Shown piece by piece: positions 35,127-43,549 of a stretch of 55,611 nt of DNA. A model generated the notes under the pieces. That model searched no databases. It saw only the letters and a program-made list of their open reading frames with translations, and was not told the origin of the DNA. This DNA comes from Oleiagrimonas sp036379395 (GTDB taxonomy: Bacteria > Pseudomonadota > Gammaproteobacteria > Xanthomonadales > Rhodanobacteraceae). Made by a program: the position numbers and the translations under genes. Numbering within the stretch: the stretch's first letter is position 1; each line of letters opens with the position of its first letter. The DNA lies in the NCBI GenBank assembly GCA_036379395.1, contig DASVGR010000012.1, positions 1 through 55,611 on the forward strand, in the 5' to 3' direction.

Positions 35127-38102
35127 TCAATGGAACTGGTAACGCAAAATCAGCATCGTGGTGCGCGGCGTCTGCCACGTCGCCGCGCCGTAGGCCGGGT
35201 TCAAGATCGTCGAGCCGTCGGCGCGGAAACCCTGGTCCCAGGTCTGGTTGGCGTCGATCTGGCCGTGGCGGTTGGTGACGTTCTGCATCTGCAGGTCGAC
35301 CGACAGCAGGTTGTTCTCGTCGATCTTCCAGTCGTAGCCGACGCCCAGGTTGAGGTTCCAGAAGAACGGCAGGCGCCCGGCATTGCCCAGCGGGGCCGGC
35401 TCGCGGTTGCAGTAGTGGCTGGACGAGCCGTACAGGTGCGCCGGGTTGTTGACGTCCGGATACGTGCCCATGCAGCTCAGCGGTGTGCCGGTGGCCATGT
35501 CGAGAATGCCGCTCACGCGCAGGCCGTTGCTGAAGTAGTACACGCCGTTGATCTTCAGGCTGCCGCGCACATCGCTGGACAGGTCGCCGGTGCCGTGTTC
35601 CATCAGGCCGGGAAAATCCCAGTAGGTCTGTTCGGACGGCCCGGACTGCGTGCGCTGGGTCAGGTTGATCATGCCGTCGTAGTTGCCGTACAGGTGCGCC
35701 CAGGTGTAGCCGACGTCAAGAAAATAAGGCGCGTCGGGCGTGCGCTGGTGCACCAGCTCGACGGTCGCGTGGTAGTAGTGGCGGATCGGCGGCGGACCGA
35801 CCAGCGCGCCCGGTATGGTCAGTGATTCGAGCTTGCCGTCGCCGTTGTAGTCGCGGATGAAGGTCTGTGCGATGCCGGGGTTCACTTCCGGGCAGCCGGT
35901 GGTGTCGACGTAGTTCGGGTAGCCGTGGCTTTGCGCCCAGTCGGTGATGATGTCGGTCGTGCAGGCATCGTCGATGGTGCGCTTGAGGACCGAGTAGCCC
36001 AGCGACACCTTGCCCGACCACGCGTTGCCCAGCATCTTCTGCGCGTACACCTGGAACTCGTACTGGTACGGCGGCTTCAGGTTGCCGGTGGTGATGTTGT
36101 AGGTCTGCGGCGCCAGGCCGTTGACCAGCGTCACCTGGTTGCCGATCTGCCTGGTGCCGGTCGGTGCCTTGGTAGCCGGATCCATGCCGGTGTAGGTGTA
36201 GTAGCGTTGCCACGTCGTGGTGGCGCTGGCCGCACCGGTGTTGACCGAGCCGGGCAACGGAATGGTGTACTTGCCGGCATTGGCGCCGATCTTGAACGTG
36301 CCGTCGCCGTCGACGTCCCACGCCACGCCCAGGCGCGGCGACAGGATCGGCTGGCGGTAGAAGTTCTGGCCGGCGCCGTTCTTGTTGATGAAGTAGTCGT
36401 CACGCACGCCCAGGTAGGCGATCCAGCGGTCGGCCACCTGCCACTTGTCGGAAATGTAGGCCGACTTGTCGACCGAATAGAACGCGCCGCCGACCTTCTT
36501 GTAGAACTGTTCGACGTAGGCACCGCTGCCCGGAACGATGTTGCCGTTGGCCAGCTGGAAGCCCGGACGGTCGTAGTACGTCCAGTCGCCGCCGCTGGTG
36601 GTCGCGGTCACGCGGTTGACGAAGCGCTTGTAGTGCTCGGCGCCGATGGTGATGGTGTGGTCGCCCAGCACCCAGTCGAAATCGGCCTTGAAGCCGCGCC
36701 GCCAATACTGGAACGGTGACACCTCGTTGGGCGTGGTGGTGATGCCGATGTTGGTCGACAAGCCGTTGGCGTCGACCGACGTGACGTACGGCAGACCCGA
36801 ACCGGTGGAGTTGGTGGTGGCCAGCGTGGTGCTGCTCAAATAGCCGCCCATCACGCGCAACGACATGTTTTCGTTGATGTACCAGTGGTAGTTGGCAATC
36901 AGGAACTGCGTCTTGACCTGGTTGTCCGACCAGCCGAAATAGTCGCCCTTGCTGGTCGGGTCGTAGGCGTTGTCGAGCGTGTACTGGTTGTTGAAGCTGT
37001 GGTTCCAGTCGCGGTAGCCGACGACGTTGAACGACTGGTTGTTGGTGATGTTCCAAGTGAGATTGAGCAGCGCGTTCTTGTCGCGGCCGGAGGCGTCAAA
37101 CTGCCGGTTGTTGGTGAAACTGGTGCTTTGCGAGGCCGGCTCGTTGCCCAGCATGCCGAAGAAGAACAGCTTGTCCTTCACGATCGCGCCGGATGCCCAC
37201 AAATATTGCGTGAACGACGGGCCGTGCGTGTTGTGTTCGGTGAAGTGGTAATAGTTGCCGAGGCTGTCGTACGAATTGGGCTGGCGTTCTTCAAGGTGCG
37301 ACGTGCCCGGCGTGAAATACATCGAATAGCCGGCCTTGAACTGGTTGGTGCCCTGGCGCACGGTCGACGAAATGATGCCGCCGGTCGAGCTGGTCCAGCT
37401 CACGCCGGCGTTGGACGGCAACGTCTGCACCGAGCTCAGCGCCTCGGACGGCAGCTTGGTCGCGCCGATGCCGGTGTAGCTGTAGGTGGTGTCGAACTCG
37501 TTGTAGTAGTAGCGGTTTTCGGCCGAGCTGGCGCCGCCGAACTGCGGCAGGCCGGTGGTCTGGTTGTCGTAATGCACGGCCGAGGACAACTCGGCGATCG
37601 CGCCCACGCTGCGTCCGGTCGGCAACTGGTCGACCAGCGCCATCGAATACGTGCTGGCCAGTTCCGGCGTGCTGACGTCGATCGGGTTGATGTTCTGGTC
37701 GACCGCGATGGCGCTGACCGTCACGCCCGACAGCTTCTGCGCGTTGGCGGCGGCCGGCGTGACCGAAGTGGCGTACACCTGCGCCTGCACGTTGGCGACC
37801 ACGGTGACGTGATGCACGCCAAGCACCTGCCCGTCACGCTTGACGGTAACCACGTATTTGCCCGGATTCAGGCCGGTGAGGCTGTAATTGCCGGACGCGT
37901 CGGACTGGATGGTCTTGATGAAGCCCGTGGCCGGGCTGTTGATGACGACGGTGGCCGCGGTGTCACCCTTGGCCTGGCCAAACAGGCCGCCGGTAATGGA
38001 CTGCGCCCACACCGGCACCGAACCCAATGCCATCAGCAGCGCACCTGCCAAGGCAACCTGACGGAAGCCGCGCGAACGGTCCTTCCCCGAATATTTGCTC
38101 AT
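35127..38102 (-). CDS. Oar-like TonB-dependent receptor of the hexosamine operon
   Basis: This 991-residue receptor has a signal peptide (about 1-33, VPVWA-QS), a carboxypeptidase-regulatory-like domain (about 36-105, QSITGGLFGQAKGD), a plug (about 140-260) and a barrel ending in RYQFH. Its N-terminal half is similar in layout to the receptor at 28141. It follows the PfkB kinase gene at 38210 by 107 bases on the same strand and precedes the glycosidase by 100 bases, so it should be co-expressed with sugar catabolic genes. That is direct positional evidence that its ligand is a sugar polymer or oligosaccharide. ATG 38102 is the only start that gives a proper signal peptide. Confidence 0.92.
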   Translation of the reverse strand: MSKYSGKDRSRGFRQVALAGALLMALGSVPVWAQSITGGLFGQAKGDTAATVVINSPATGFIKTIQSDASGNYSLTGLNPGKYVVTVKRDGQVLGVHHVTVVANVQAQVYATSVTPAAANAQKLSGVTVSAIAVDQNINPIDVSTPELASTYSMALVDQLPTGRSVGAIAELSSAVHYDNQTTGLPQFGGASSAENRYYYNEFDTTYSYTGIGATKLPSEALSSVQTLPSNAGVSWTSSTGGIISSTVRQGTNQFKAGYSMYFTPGTSHLEERQPNSYDSLGNYYHFTEHNTHGPSFTQYLWASGAIVKDKLFFFGMLGNEPASQSTSFTNNRQFDASGRDKNALLNLTWNITNNQSFNVVGYRDWNHSFNNQYTLDNAYDPTSKGDYFGWSDNQVKTQFLIANYHWYINENMSLRVMGGYLSSTTLATTNSTGSGLPYVTSVDANGLSTNIGITTTPNEVSPFQYWRRGFKADFDWVLGDHTITIGAEHYKRFVNRVTATTSGGDWTYYDRPGFQLANGNIVPGSGAYVEQFYKKVGGAFYSVDKSAYISDKWQVADRWIAYLGVRDDYFINKNGAGQNFYRQPILSPRLGVAWDVDGDGTFKIGANAGKYTIPLPGSVNTGAASATTTWQRYYTYTGMDPATKAPTGTRQIGNQVTLVNGLAPQTYNITTGNLKPPYQYEFQVYAQKMLGNAWSGKVSLGYSVLKRTIDDACTTDIITDWAQSHGYPNYVDTTGCPEVNPGIAQTFIRDYNGDGKLESLTIPGALVGPPPIRHYYHATVELVHQRTPDAPYFLDVGYTWAHLYGNYDGMINLTQRTQSGPSEQTYWDFPGLMEHGTGDLSSDVRGSLKINGVYYFSNGLRVSGILDMATGTPLSCMGTYPDVNNPAHLYGSSSHYCNREPAPLGNAGRLPFFWNLNLGVGYDWKIDENNLLSVDLQMQNVTNRHGQIDANQTWDQGFRADGSTILNPAYGAATWQTPRTTMLILRYQFH

Positions 38103-38209
38103 GATGTTTCTCGTAATGATGCGGATGCCCTGTCGCCTCTCCTCCCGGCAACAAGACATTTCTTGATCAATCAGGCCGCCTCGTGCGGCCAGGCAACACA
38201 AACCACAAG

Positions 38210-39142
38210 TCAGCCTCCGAGCCGTTGCAGCTCCACGTTTTCGAGGAGTGCGGCGACCACATCCATGTCGACGTATCCCGTTTCTTCGCCCTGTGCGTTG
38301 GCCGCGCCGCAAGCGCTGGCCAGGCGCAACGCGTCGTCCAGAGTCCACCCGCGCGCACAGGCCACGGCCAGGCCGGCCATGAAGCAATCGCCCGAGCCGA
38401 CCACGTTGCGCACGTTTTTCACTTCAACGTGCGCATGCCACGCATGCGTGCCGTCAAAACCGACCGCGCCTTGCGCACCCAGCGTGACGACCGCCCAGCC
38501 GATGCCCCGCCCGTGCAGCCAGGCGGCGCATTCGACCGCGTCGTCGATGTTGTTGACCGTGCGGCCCCAAAGCGCGGCGGCCTCATCGACATTGGGCTTG
38601 ACCAGCCACGGCTGCGCCGCGAGGCAGGCACGCAGGGTTTCGCCACTGGCATCAAGCAGACTTTTGACGCCGCAGGCGGACGCCGTGCGCACCAGATCGG
38701 CATAGGTATTCACGTCGCAGCCGTGCGGCAGGCTGCCGGAAAGCACCAGGGCGTTCGACGTGGGAATCAGGGACTCGACCTCGCCGATCAGCGCATCGCA
38801 CTGTGCCCGGCTCAATGCCTCGCCCGATTCCAGTATTTCGGTCATGCGGCCGTCGGCTTCGCGAATGGCCAGGCACTGGCGCAGGCCACCGGCCTGATGC
38901 ACGCCATGCCAGTTCACGCCGCGCGCATTCAAATGCGCCTGCAGCAAACCCTCGTTGGCCGCGTCGGTCAGGCCGACCAGGGCCGCTTCCTCGCCCAGCA
39001 CCGCGGCCACTTGCGCCACGTGCAGGCCCTTGCCACCCGGCTCGACAGCCACCGCGCGGGCGCGTTGCACCTCGCCGGGCTGCAATACATCCACGTCGAC
39101 ACGGCGGTCGATGGCGGTATTGAACCCGGCGACGGCAATCAT
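38210..39142 (-). CDS. PfkB-family kinase, LacC/FruK type (probable tagatose-6-phosphate kinase)
   Basis: This 310-residue cytoplasmic kinase has the features of the 1-phosphofructokinase branch: the opening MIAVAGFNTAIDR, GGKGLHVA, VLSGSLPHG, LVKPNVDEAA, and the phosphate loop VVGSGDCFMAGL, where the usual GAGD is GSGD. Enzymes of this branch phosphorylate a sugar phosphate, such as tagatose-6-phosphate or fructose-1-phosphate. Downstream of AgaS, which yields tagatose-6-phosphate, the former is the better guess. Its ATG overlaps the stop of the upstream kinase gene by four bases (39139-39142), so the two are translationally coupled. Confidence 0.88.
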   Translation of the reverse strand: MIAVAGFNTAIDRRVDVDVLQPGEVQRARAVAVEPGGKGLHVAQVAAVLGEEAALVGLTDAANEGLLQAHLNARGVNWHGVHQAGGLRQCLAIREADGRMTEILESGEALSRAQCDALIGEVESLIPTSNALVLSGSLPHGCDVNTYADLVRTASACGVKSLLDASGETLRACLAAQPWLVKPNVDEAAALWGRTVNNIDDAVECAAWLHGRGIGWAVVTLGAQGAVGFDGTHAWHAHVEVKNVRNVVGSGDCFMAGLAVACARGWTLDDALRLASACGAANAQGEETGYVDMDVVAALLENVELQRLGG

Positions 39143-40083
39143 GCCGTCGCCCCCAGCCAGGCTGCCACTTCGGTTGCATCAGGCTGGCTGCCGGTACCGC
39201 CCAAGGCGCGCATCGACAGGCTGCCGCACGCGTTGCCCCAGGCCAAGCATTGCGAGGGCGGCAAACCGGCCAGCCAGGCATGCAGGAACCCGGCGTCGAA
39301 CGAATCACCGGCACCGGTGCTGTCATGCACGCCGCCCGCGGCACGCGTGGAGGCACTGACCACCTCGCCACCGGCCGGCCAATAGCGCGCGCCGTCGGCA
39401 CCGCACTTGATGACAAGGTGCGTCGTGCCATTGGCAAACGCCTTGAACGCATCCGTCACGTCATCGACGTGAGCGATGGCGCAAGCCTCGCGCGCATTCG
39501 GCAAAAACACGTCGACATGTTGCAGCAAAGCCGGCCATGCGATGCCATCGTCCCAACGCGCGGAAGGATCAAAGCCCGGGTCGAGCGATGTCGTCAAACC
39601 TGCCGCCTTGGCGCGTGCAAACAAGTCGGCCAACTGCGGTCGCAATGCGTTCTGCAGATAAATCGATGACACGTGCAGATGCCGCGATCGCGCCAGCAAC
39701 GCGTCATCCACGGCATCCCCCGTCAACGCGCCGATGGCGCCCGGCAACGTGACCAGCGCGCGGTCGACGCGCGTGGACAGCGATACCGTGACGCCGGTCG
39801 TCAAAGCCGCATTTCGGCACACGGCCGACGTGTCAATGCCCGCCGCGCGCAAGGCATCAATGCAAAAATCACCACGCTCATCGCGGCCGGCACAACCGAC
39901 GAACGCCACATCCTCGCCCAGGCGGGCCATGCCCATCGCGCAAATCATCGCCGAGCTGCCCGGCACTTGATGGAAATCGCGTGCCAACACCTCGGTGTTC
40001 GGTGCCGGCATCGCCGTCAAGTCACCGAACACCCAGTCGACGTTGATCTCGCCGGCCACCAGGATGGGCTTGGACGCTGTCAC
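39139..40083 (-). CDS. PfkB-family sugar kinase
   Basis: This 314-residue protein is of the ribokinase/PfkB type, with the opening VAGEINVDWVFG, the GSSAMICAMGMARLG segment, and the C-terminal DSTGAGDSFDAGFL signature, whose aspartate is the catalytic base. It resembles kinases acting on free sugars rather than sugar phosphates. In this pathway it could phosphorylate GalNAc or galactosamine to the 6-phosphate, replacing the unrelated AgaK kinase or PTS of other bacteria; that is inference. The GTG start at 40083 overlaps the agaS stop as GTGA, and its own stop overlaps the next kinase start. Confidence 0.87.
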   Translation of the reverse strand: MTASKPILVAGEINVDWVFGDLTAMPAPNTEVLARDFHQVPGSSAMICAMGMARLGEDVAFVGCAGRDERGDFCIDALRAAGIDTSAVCRNAALTTGVTVSLSTRVDRALVTLPGAIGALTGDAVDDALLARSRHLHVSSIYLQNALRPQLADLFARAKAAGLTTSLDPGFDPSARWDDGIAWPALLQHVDVFLPNAREACAIAHVDDVTDAFKAFANGTTHLVIKCGADGARYWPAGGEVVSASTRAAGGVHDSTGAGDSFDAGFLHAWLAGLPPSQCLAWGNACGSLSMRALGGTGSQPDATEVAAWLGATA

Positions 40084-41261
40084 ACGGTTTCTCCATGCAG
40101 GTCGAACGCGCCGACCACGCGCGTGAGCACGCCTTGCGACGGCGCATCCGGCTGCTGGCCCAGCGCCAGGCAGCGGAACAGCGCCAGCAACTGGCCGACC
40201 ACCACGCAAACGATCGCCTGCTGCGCGGCCGGCAAGGCATTGAAGCCCGGCAGGTCGATCGCCAAGCCTTCGCTGCCGACCAGTTCGGCATCGATGCCCT
40301 CGCCGACCACGATGCGCTGCAAGCCCAGATTCTTGCGCGTCAGCTCGCGCAGCAAATCGTTTTCATAGGCACGCACAGCCGCATCGCCGGACAAAAACGA
40401 CACCAGCAGCGACGGCCGGTTCAGCCATGCCATTGGCCCATGCCGCAGGCCCAGGCTGGTTTCGGCCATGACACGCACGTGGCCGGCCGACATTTCCATC
40501 ATCTTCAACGAGGTTTCGCGCGCCGCCCCCCACAGGGCGCCGCTGCCGAGGTACACCAGCGCGTCAAAATCACGCGCGCCCCACTGCGCCAGGTCTTCGC
40601 CGCAACGCTCGATGAGATCGTCGGCAACATCGGCCGCCGGCGCCATGCCGGTCGCGCCGGCCAAAGCACTGCCAGCCAGCGTCAGATTGGTGAAGCTGCT
40701 GGTCATGACCAGGCTGCGATCGTTGGTCACCGGATCAAGCAGGATCACGCGCACGCGCGGTTCATTGACATAGCGCGTGGCCAACTGGCCTTGCGCGTTG
40801 CAGGTGATGGCCAGATGCCGATAGCCCGGCGCCTTGGCCAGCACCATGTCGACCACGCCCATGCTTTCGGGGCTGTCGCCGGAACGCGCGATGGAAATCA
40901 TCAAGCCGTCGCCGGCCGGCAACACGGCTTCGCGCTGCGTCAGCAAGGTACCAGCGGCAATGGCGCGCGTCGGCACGCCGGCCGCTTTTTGCAGCACCGG
41001 CGCCAGACATTCGCCGACGTACACCGAGCTGCCGGAACCGGTCAGAATGATGTGCGAGGGCTTGGGATCAAGCGATGCCGCCAGGGCGGCGACCACTTCG
41101 GGCGAGGTCAAATGCGCTGCCGTGGCCCGCCAGGTGGCGGGTTGCTGCAAAATTTCGCGCAACGTGTCCACGCAGCCGATTTGCCGTTGCTCTTCGGCGG
41201 AAACCGCGCGCAGCACGCGCAGGGACTGGAACGGCACAAGGGGTTTGACAGGACGGCTCAT
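40080..41261 (-). CDS. agaS: AgaS-like SIS-domain deaminase/isomerase
   Basis: This 393-residue protein has two SIS domains and clear similarity to AgaS, galactosamine-6-phosphate deaminase/isomerase, which gives tagatose-6-phosphate and ammonia. Matching segments are IILTGSGSSVYVGE, ISIARSGDSPESM, ITCNAQGQLATR, DRSLVMTSSFTNL, YLGSGALWGAARETSLK and LRHGPMAWL. It is the first gene of the minus-strand operon and is divergent from the aldolase gene across 57 bases holding operator-like repeats. GlmS-like or FrlB-like activity is possible, but the similarity over the whole length favours AgaS. ATG 41261 gives the family N-terminus. Confidence 0.9.
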   Translation of the reverse strand: MSRPVKPLVPFQSLRVLRAVSAEEQRQIGCVDTLREILQQPATWRATAAHLTSPEVVAALAASLDPKPSHIILTGSGSSVYVGECLAPVLQKAAGVPTRAIAAGTLLTQREAVLPAGDGLMISIARSGDSPESMGVVDMVLAKAPGYRHLAITCNAQGQLATRYVNEPRVRVILLDPVTNDRSLVMTSSFTNLTLAGSALAGATGMAPAADVADDLIERCGEDLAQWGARDFDALVYLGSGALWGAARETSLKMMEMSAGHVRVMAETSLGLRHGPMAWLNRPSLLVSFLSGDAAVRAYENDLLRELTRKNLGLQRIVVGEGIDAELVGSEGLAIDLPGFNALPAAQQAIVCVVVGQLLALFRCLALGQQPDAPSQGVLTRVVGAFDLHGETV

Positions 41262-41288
41262 CTGATTAAATATGATCGCGTTTGTAAG

Positions 41289-41318
41289 CTTTCGAAAGTT
41301 TCCACAAGAGTATTCGAA
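41289..41318. promoter_or_regulatory. paired TTCGAA/GAAAGTTTC operator in the agaS-aldolase divergent region
   Basis: CTTTCGAAAG at 41289-41298 is a perfect palindrome. A second TTCGAA at 41313-41318 lies 22 bases on, two helical turns, just before the aldolase start. GAAAGTTTC at 41294-41302 matches the core in the GH105 divergent promoter. This looks like a site for the DeoR-family regulator encoded at 43549. Confidence 0.55.
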
Positions 41319-42239
41319 ATGAGCACCGCCATGCAAGCCTCCACGTTTCCCGCGCCCACTCTGGGCAATCTCGACCATCTGTCCGTGGGCAAGCGCACGC
41401 GCCTTGCCCACATGTTGTACGACCACGGCCCCGGCAATGGCACCTTGATGGTGCTGCCGCTGGACCAGGGTCTCGAGCATGGACCGACGGACTTCTTCCC
41501 GCATCCGCCGGCACGCGATCCGGCCTACCAGTTCGAGCTGGCCGAAGCCGGCAACTTTTCCGCCATCGCGCTCGGCATCGGTCTGGCCGAGAAGTACATG
41601 ACACGCCACGCCGGCAAGATCCCGTTGATCCTCAAGCTCAACGGCAAGACCAACATCCCGGACGACGCCGACGCCACCTCGCCACTGTTCGCCTCGGTCG
41701 AGGACGCCGTGCGCCTGGGTGCGGACTGCGCCGGCTACACCTTGTATGTCGGCTCGCCCAGGCAGGACCAGGAAATCCGCCAGCTGCGCCAGGTGCGTGC
41801 CGACTGCGAACGCTTCGGCATGCCGCTGATGGTGTGGTCCTACCCGCGCGGCGCGGCGATCGACGCCAAGGGCGGCAAGAACACGCTGTACGCGCAGGAC
41901 TACGCTGCCCGCGTGGCGCTGGAAATGGGCGCCGACCTCGTCAAATTGCACGAGCCGACCGCCGACCGCGCCAATGTTCCGGAACCGTATGCCTCGCTTG
42001 ATGAAGACACGCCCACGCGCACGCGTCGCGTGGTGTGCTCGGCCGGGCGTACCATGGTGCTGTTTTCGGGCGGCGTGAAAAACGACGACGACGATGCCGT
42101 GGTGGCGCAAGTCACGCGTTACATGCAATCGGGCGCCACCGGCGTGATGTTCGGCCGCAACATGTGGCTGCGTCCGTTCGACGACGCCGTCGCGCTGACC
42201 CGTCGCGTGCATGAAATCATGCGCCAGCATTCGCGCTGA
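41319..42239 (+). CDS. class I aldolase of the DhnA/FbaB type (fructose- or tagatose-bisphosphate aldolase)
   Basis: This 306-residue aldolase has the MVLPLDQGLEHG opening of the archaeal-type class I family, the PLILKLNGKTN strand and GADLVKLHEPTA, whose lysine is the expected Schiff-base residue; a phosphate-binding FSGGVKN follows. It would split a ketose-1,6-bisphosphate into dihydroxyacetone phosphate and glyceraldehyde-3-phosphate. In known GalNAc pathways this step is done by a class II zinc aldolase (AgaY/KbaY with AgaZ) or by LacD, so a DhnA type here would be a replacement. ATG 41319 is preceded by AAGAG; an internal ATG at 41331 is possible. Confidence 0.88.
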   Translation: MSTAMQASTFPAPTLGNLDHLSVGKRTRLAHMLYDHGPGNGTLMVLPLDQGLEHGPTDFFPHPPARDPAYQFELAEAGNFSAIALGIGLAEKYMTRHAGKIPLILKLNGKTNIPDDADATSPLFASVEDAVRLGADCAGYTLYVGSPRQDQEIRQLRQVRADCERFGMPLMVWSYPRGAAIDAKGGKNTLYAQDYAARVALEMGADLVKLHEPTADRANVPEPYASLDEDTPTRTRRVVCSAGRTMVLFSGGVKNDDDDAVVAQVTRYMQSGATGVMFGRNMWLRPFDDAVALTRRVHEIMRQHSR

Positions 42240-42328
42240 GCCAGCACGACCTTGCCGACACGGATGTCGGCAGTCCGTCGCGCCCGGCACGCGTTTGGCG
42301 CGACACCCGCATTGCCATCCAGACCACC

Positions 42329-43549
42329 ATGACCGACCACGACCACACCCATCACTGCTTCTGCTGCGCGCCCCCGGTCAAGGACGGCACAGTGCAATTG
42401 CCCGACCGCGGCAAGAACCCGCTGTCCACGGCACCGGATGCGGCCAAGCAGGCGTTGCGACTGGCACAGTTCAAACCGCGCAGCATGCTGCACGTGCCGG
42501 AAACGCACGTGCCCGAGCCGCGTTTTCCGGTCATCGACATGCACGCCCACCTCACCTGGACACGCGAGGTGCGCAGCGGCGTGTCGGTCGGCGAAGACAT
42601 CGTGGTGTTCGCTCCGCCGGAAGACCTGCTGCCGGTGATGGACCGCAAGCACATCAAGACACTCGTCAATCTCACCGGCGGCACCGGCAAGGGGCTGGAG
42701 CAAGCCATCGCGACATTCGACAAGGCCGCGCCGGGACGCTTCATCACCCTGACCGAACCTTCGTTCGGCCTGTTCGAGGAGCCGAACTTCGCCCAGTTGC
42801 AGGGCGAGGCGATCGAGCATGCCGCACGCGTCGGCGCTCGCGGCTTGAAGCTTTTGAAAACGCTGGGCCTGTATCTGAAGGAACACATCGACGCGGGCCC
42901 GCTCATCGCCATCGACGACAAGCGTTTCGACACGCTGTGGGAAGCCTGTGCCGCGCACGGCCTGCCGGTCTTCATGCACGTGTCCGATCCGGAGGCGTTC
43001 TTTTTGCCCACGGACGAAACCAACGAACGCTACGAGGAACTGTCGCAACACCCGGACTGGTCGTTCTACGGGCCGGAATTTCCCGCCCACCTGGAACTGG
43101 TCGCCGCACGCGACCGCGTCATCGCGCGCCATCCCGACACCACGTTCATCCTGCTGCACGTGGGCAACAACGCGGAAAACCTGGCCGCGGTGTCGGCCAC
43201 GCTGGACAAATATCCGAACACGCTCGTCGACATCAGCGCGCGCATCGCCGAACTGGGCCGCCAGCCGCGCATCGCGCAACGCTTTTTCGACAAATACCAG
43301 GACCGCATCCTGTTCGGCACCGACGCCGTGCCGTCGCCATGGGGCGATGACGTGCCGCAGCAGTTATTTTGCGATGCGCTGTACGAAATCTATTATCGAT
43401 TCCTCGAAACCGAAGACGAATATTTCGACTACGCCCCCGCTTTCACGCCGCCACAAGGCCGCTGGTCGATTTACGGACTGAAACTTTCCGATACCATTCT
43501 GCGCAAGGTGTATCACGACAACACCGCACGCCTGCTGGGGATCGATTGA
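42329..43549 (+). CDS. amidohydrolase-superfamily protein with His/Cys-rich N-terminus
   Basis: This 406-residue TIM-barrel metal hydrolase of the amidohydrolase_2 (COG2159-like) type has FPVIDMHAHLTW as the first metal motif, a histidine in LPVFMHVSDP, LLHVGNNAENL and ILFGTDAVPSP with the late aspartate. Residues 3-13 are unusually rich in His and Cys (DHDHTHHCFCC) and may bind an extra metal or form a tether; I have not seen this as a family feature. It lies between the aldolase and the DeoR regulator, 89 bases after the former, and its stop overlaps the regulator start (TGATG). Family members include lactonases and decarboxylases; deacetylation of a hexosamine phosphate is only a hypothesis from context. 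Confidence 0.82.
   Translation: MTDHDHTHHCFCCAPPVKDGTVQLPDRGKNPLSTAPDAAKQALRLAQFKPRSMLHVPETHVPEPRFPVIDMHAHLTWTREVRSGVSVGEDIVVFAPPEDLLPVMDRKHIKTLVNLTGGTGKGLEQAIATFDKAAPGRFITLTEPSFGLFEEPNFAQLQGEAIEHAARVGARGLKLLKTLGLYLKEHIDAGPLIAIDDKRFDTLWEACAAHGLPVFMHVSDPEAFFLPTDETNERYEELSQHPDWSFYGPEFPAHLELVAARDRVIARHPDTTFILLHVGNNAENLAAVSATLDKYPNTLVDISARIAELGRQPRIAQRFFDKYQDRILFGTDAVPSPWGDDVPQQLFCDALYEIYYRFLETEDEYFDYAPAFTPPQGRWSIYGLKLSDTILRKVYHDNTARLLGID

Noticed and set aside
41262..42290. Extended minus-strand frame in front of agaS
   Set aside because: It lies opposite the aldolase gene and adds over 300 residues with no similarity to AgaS.
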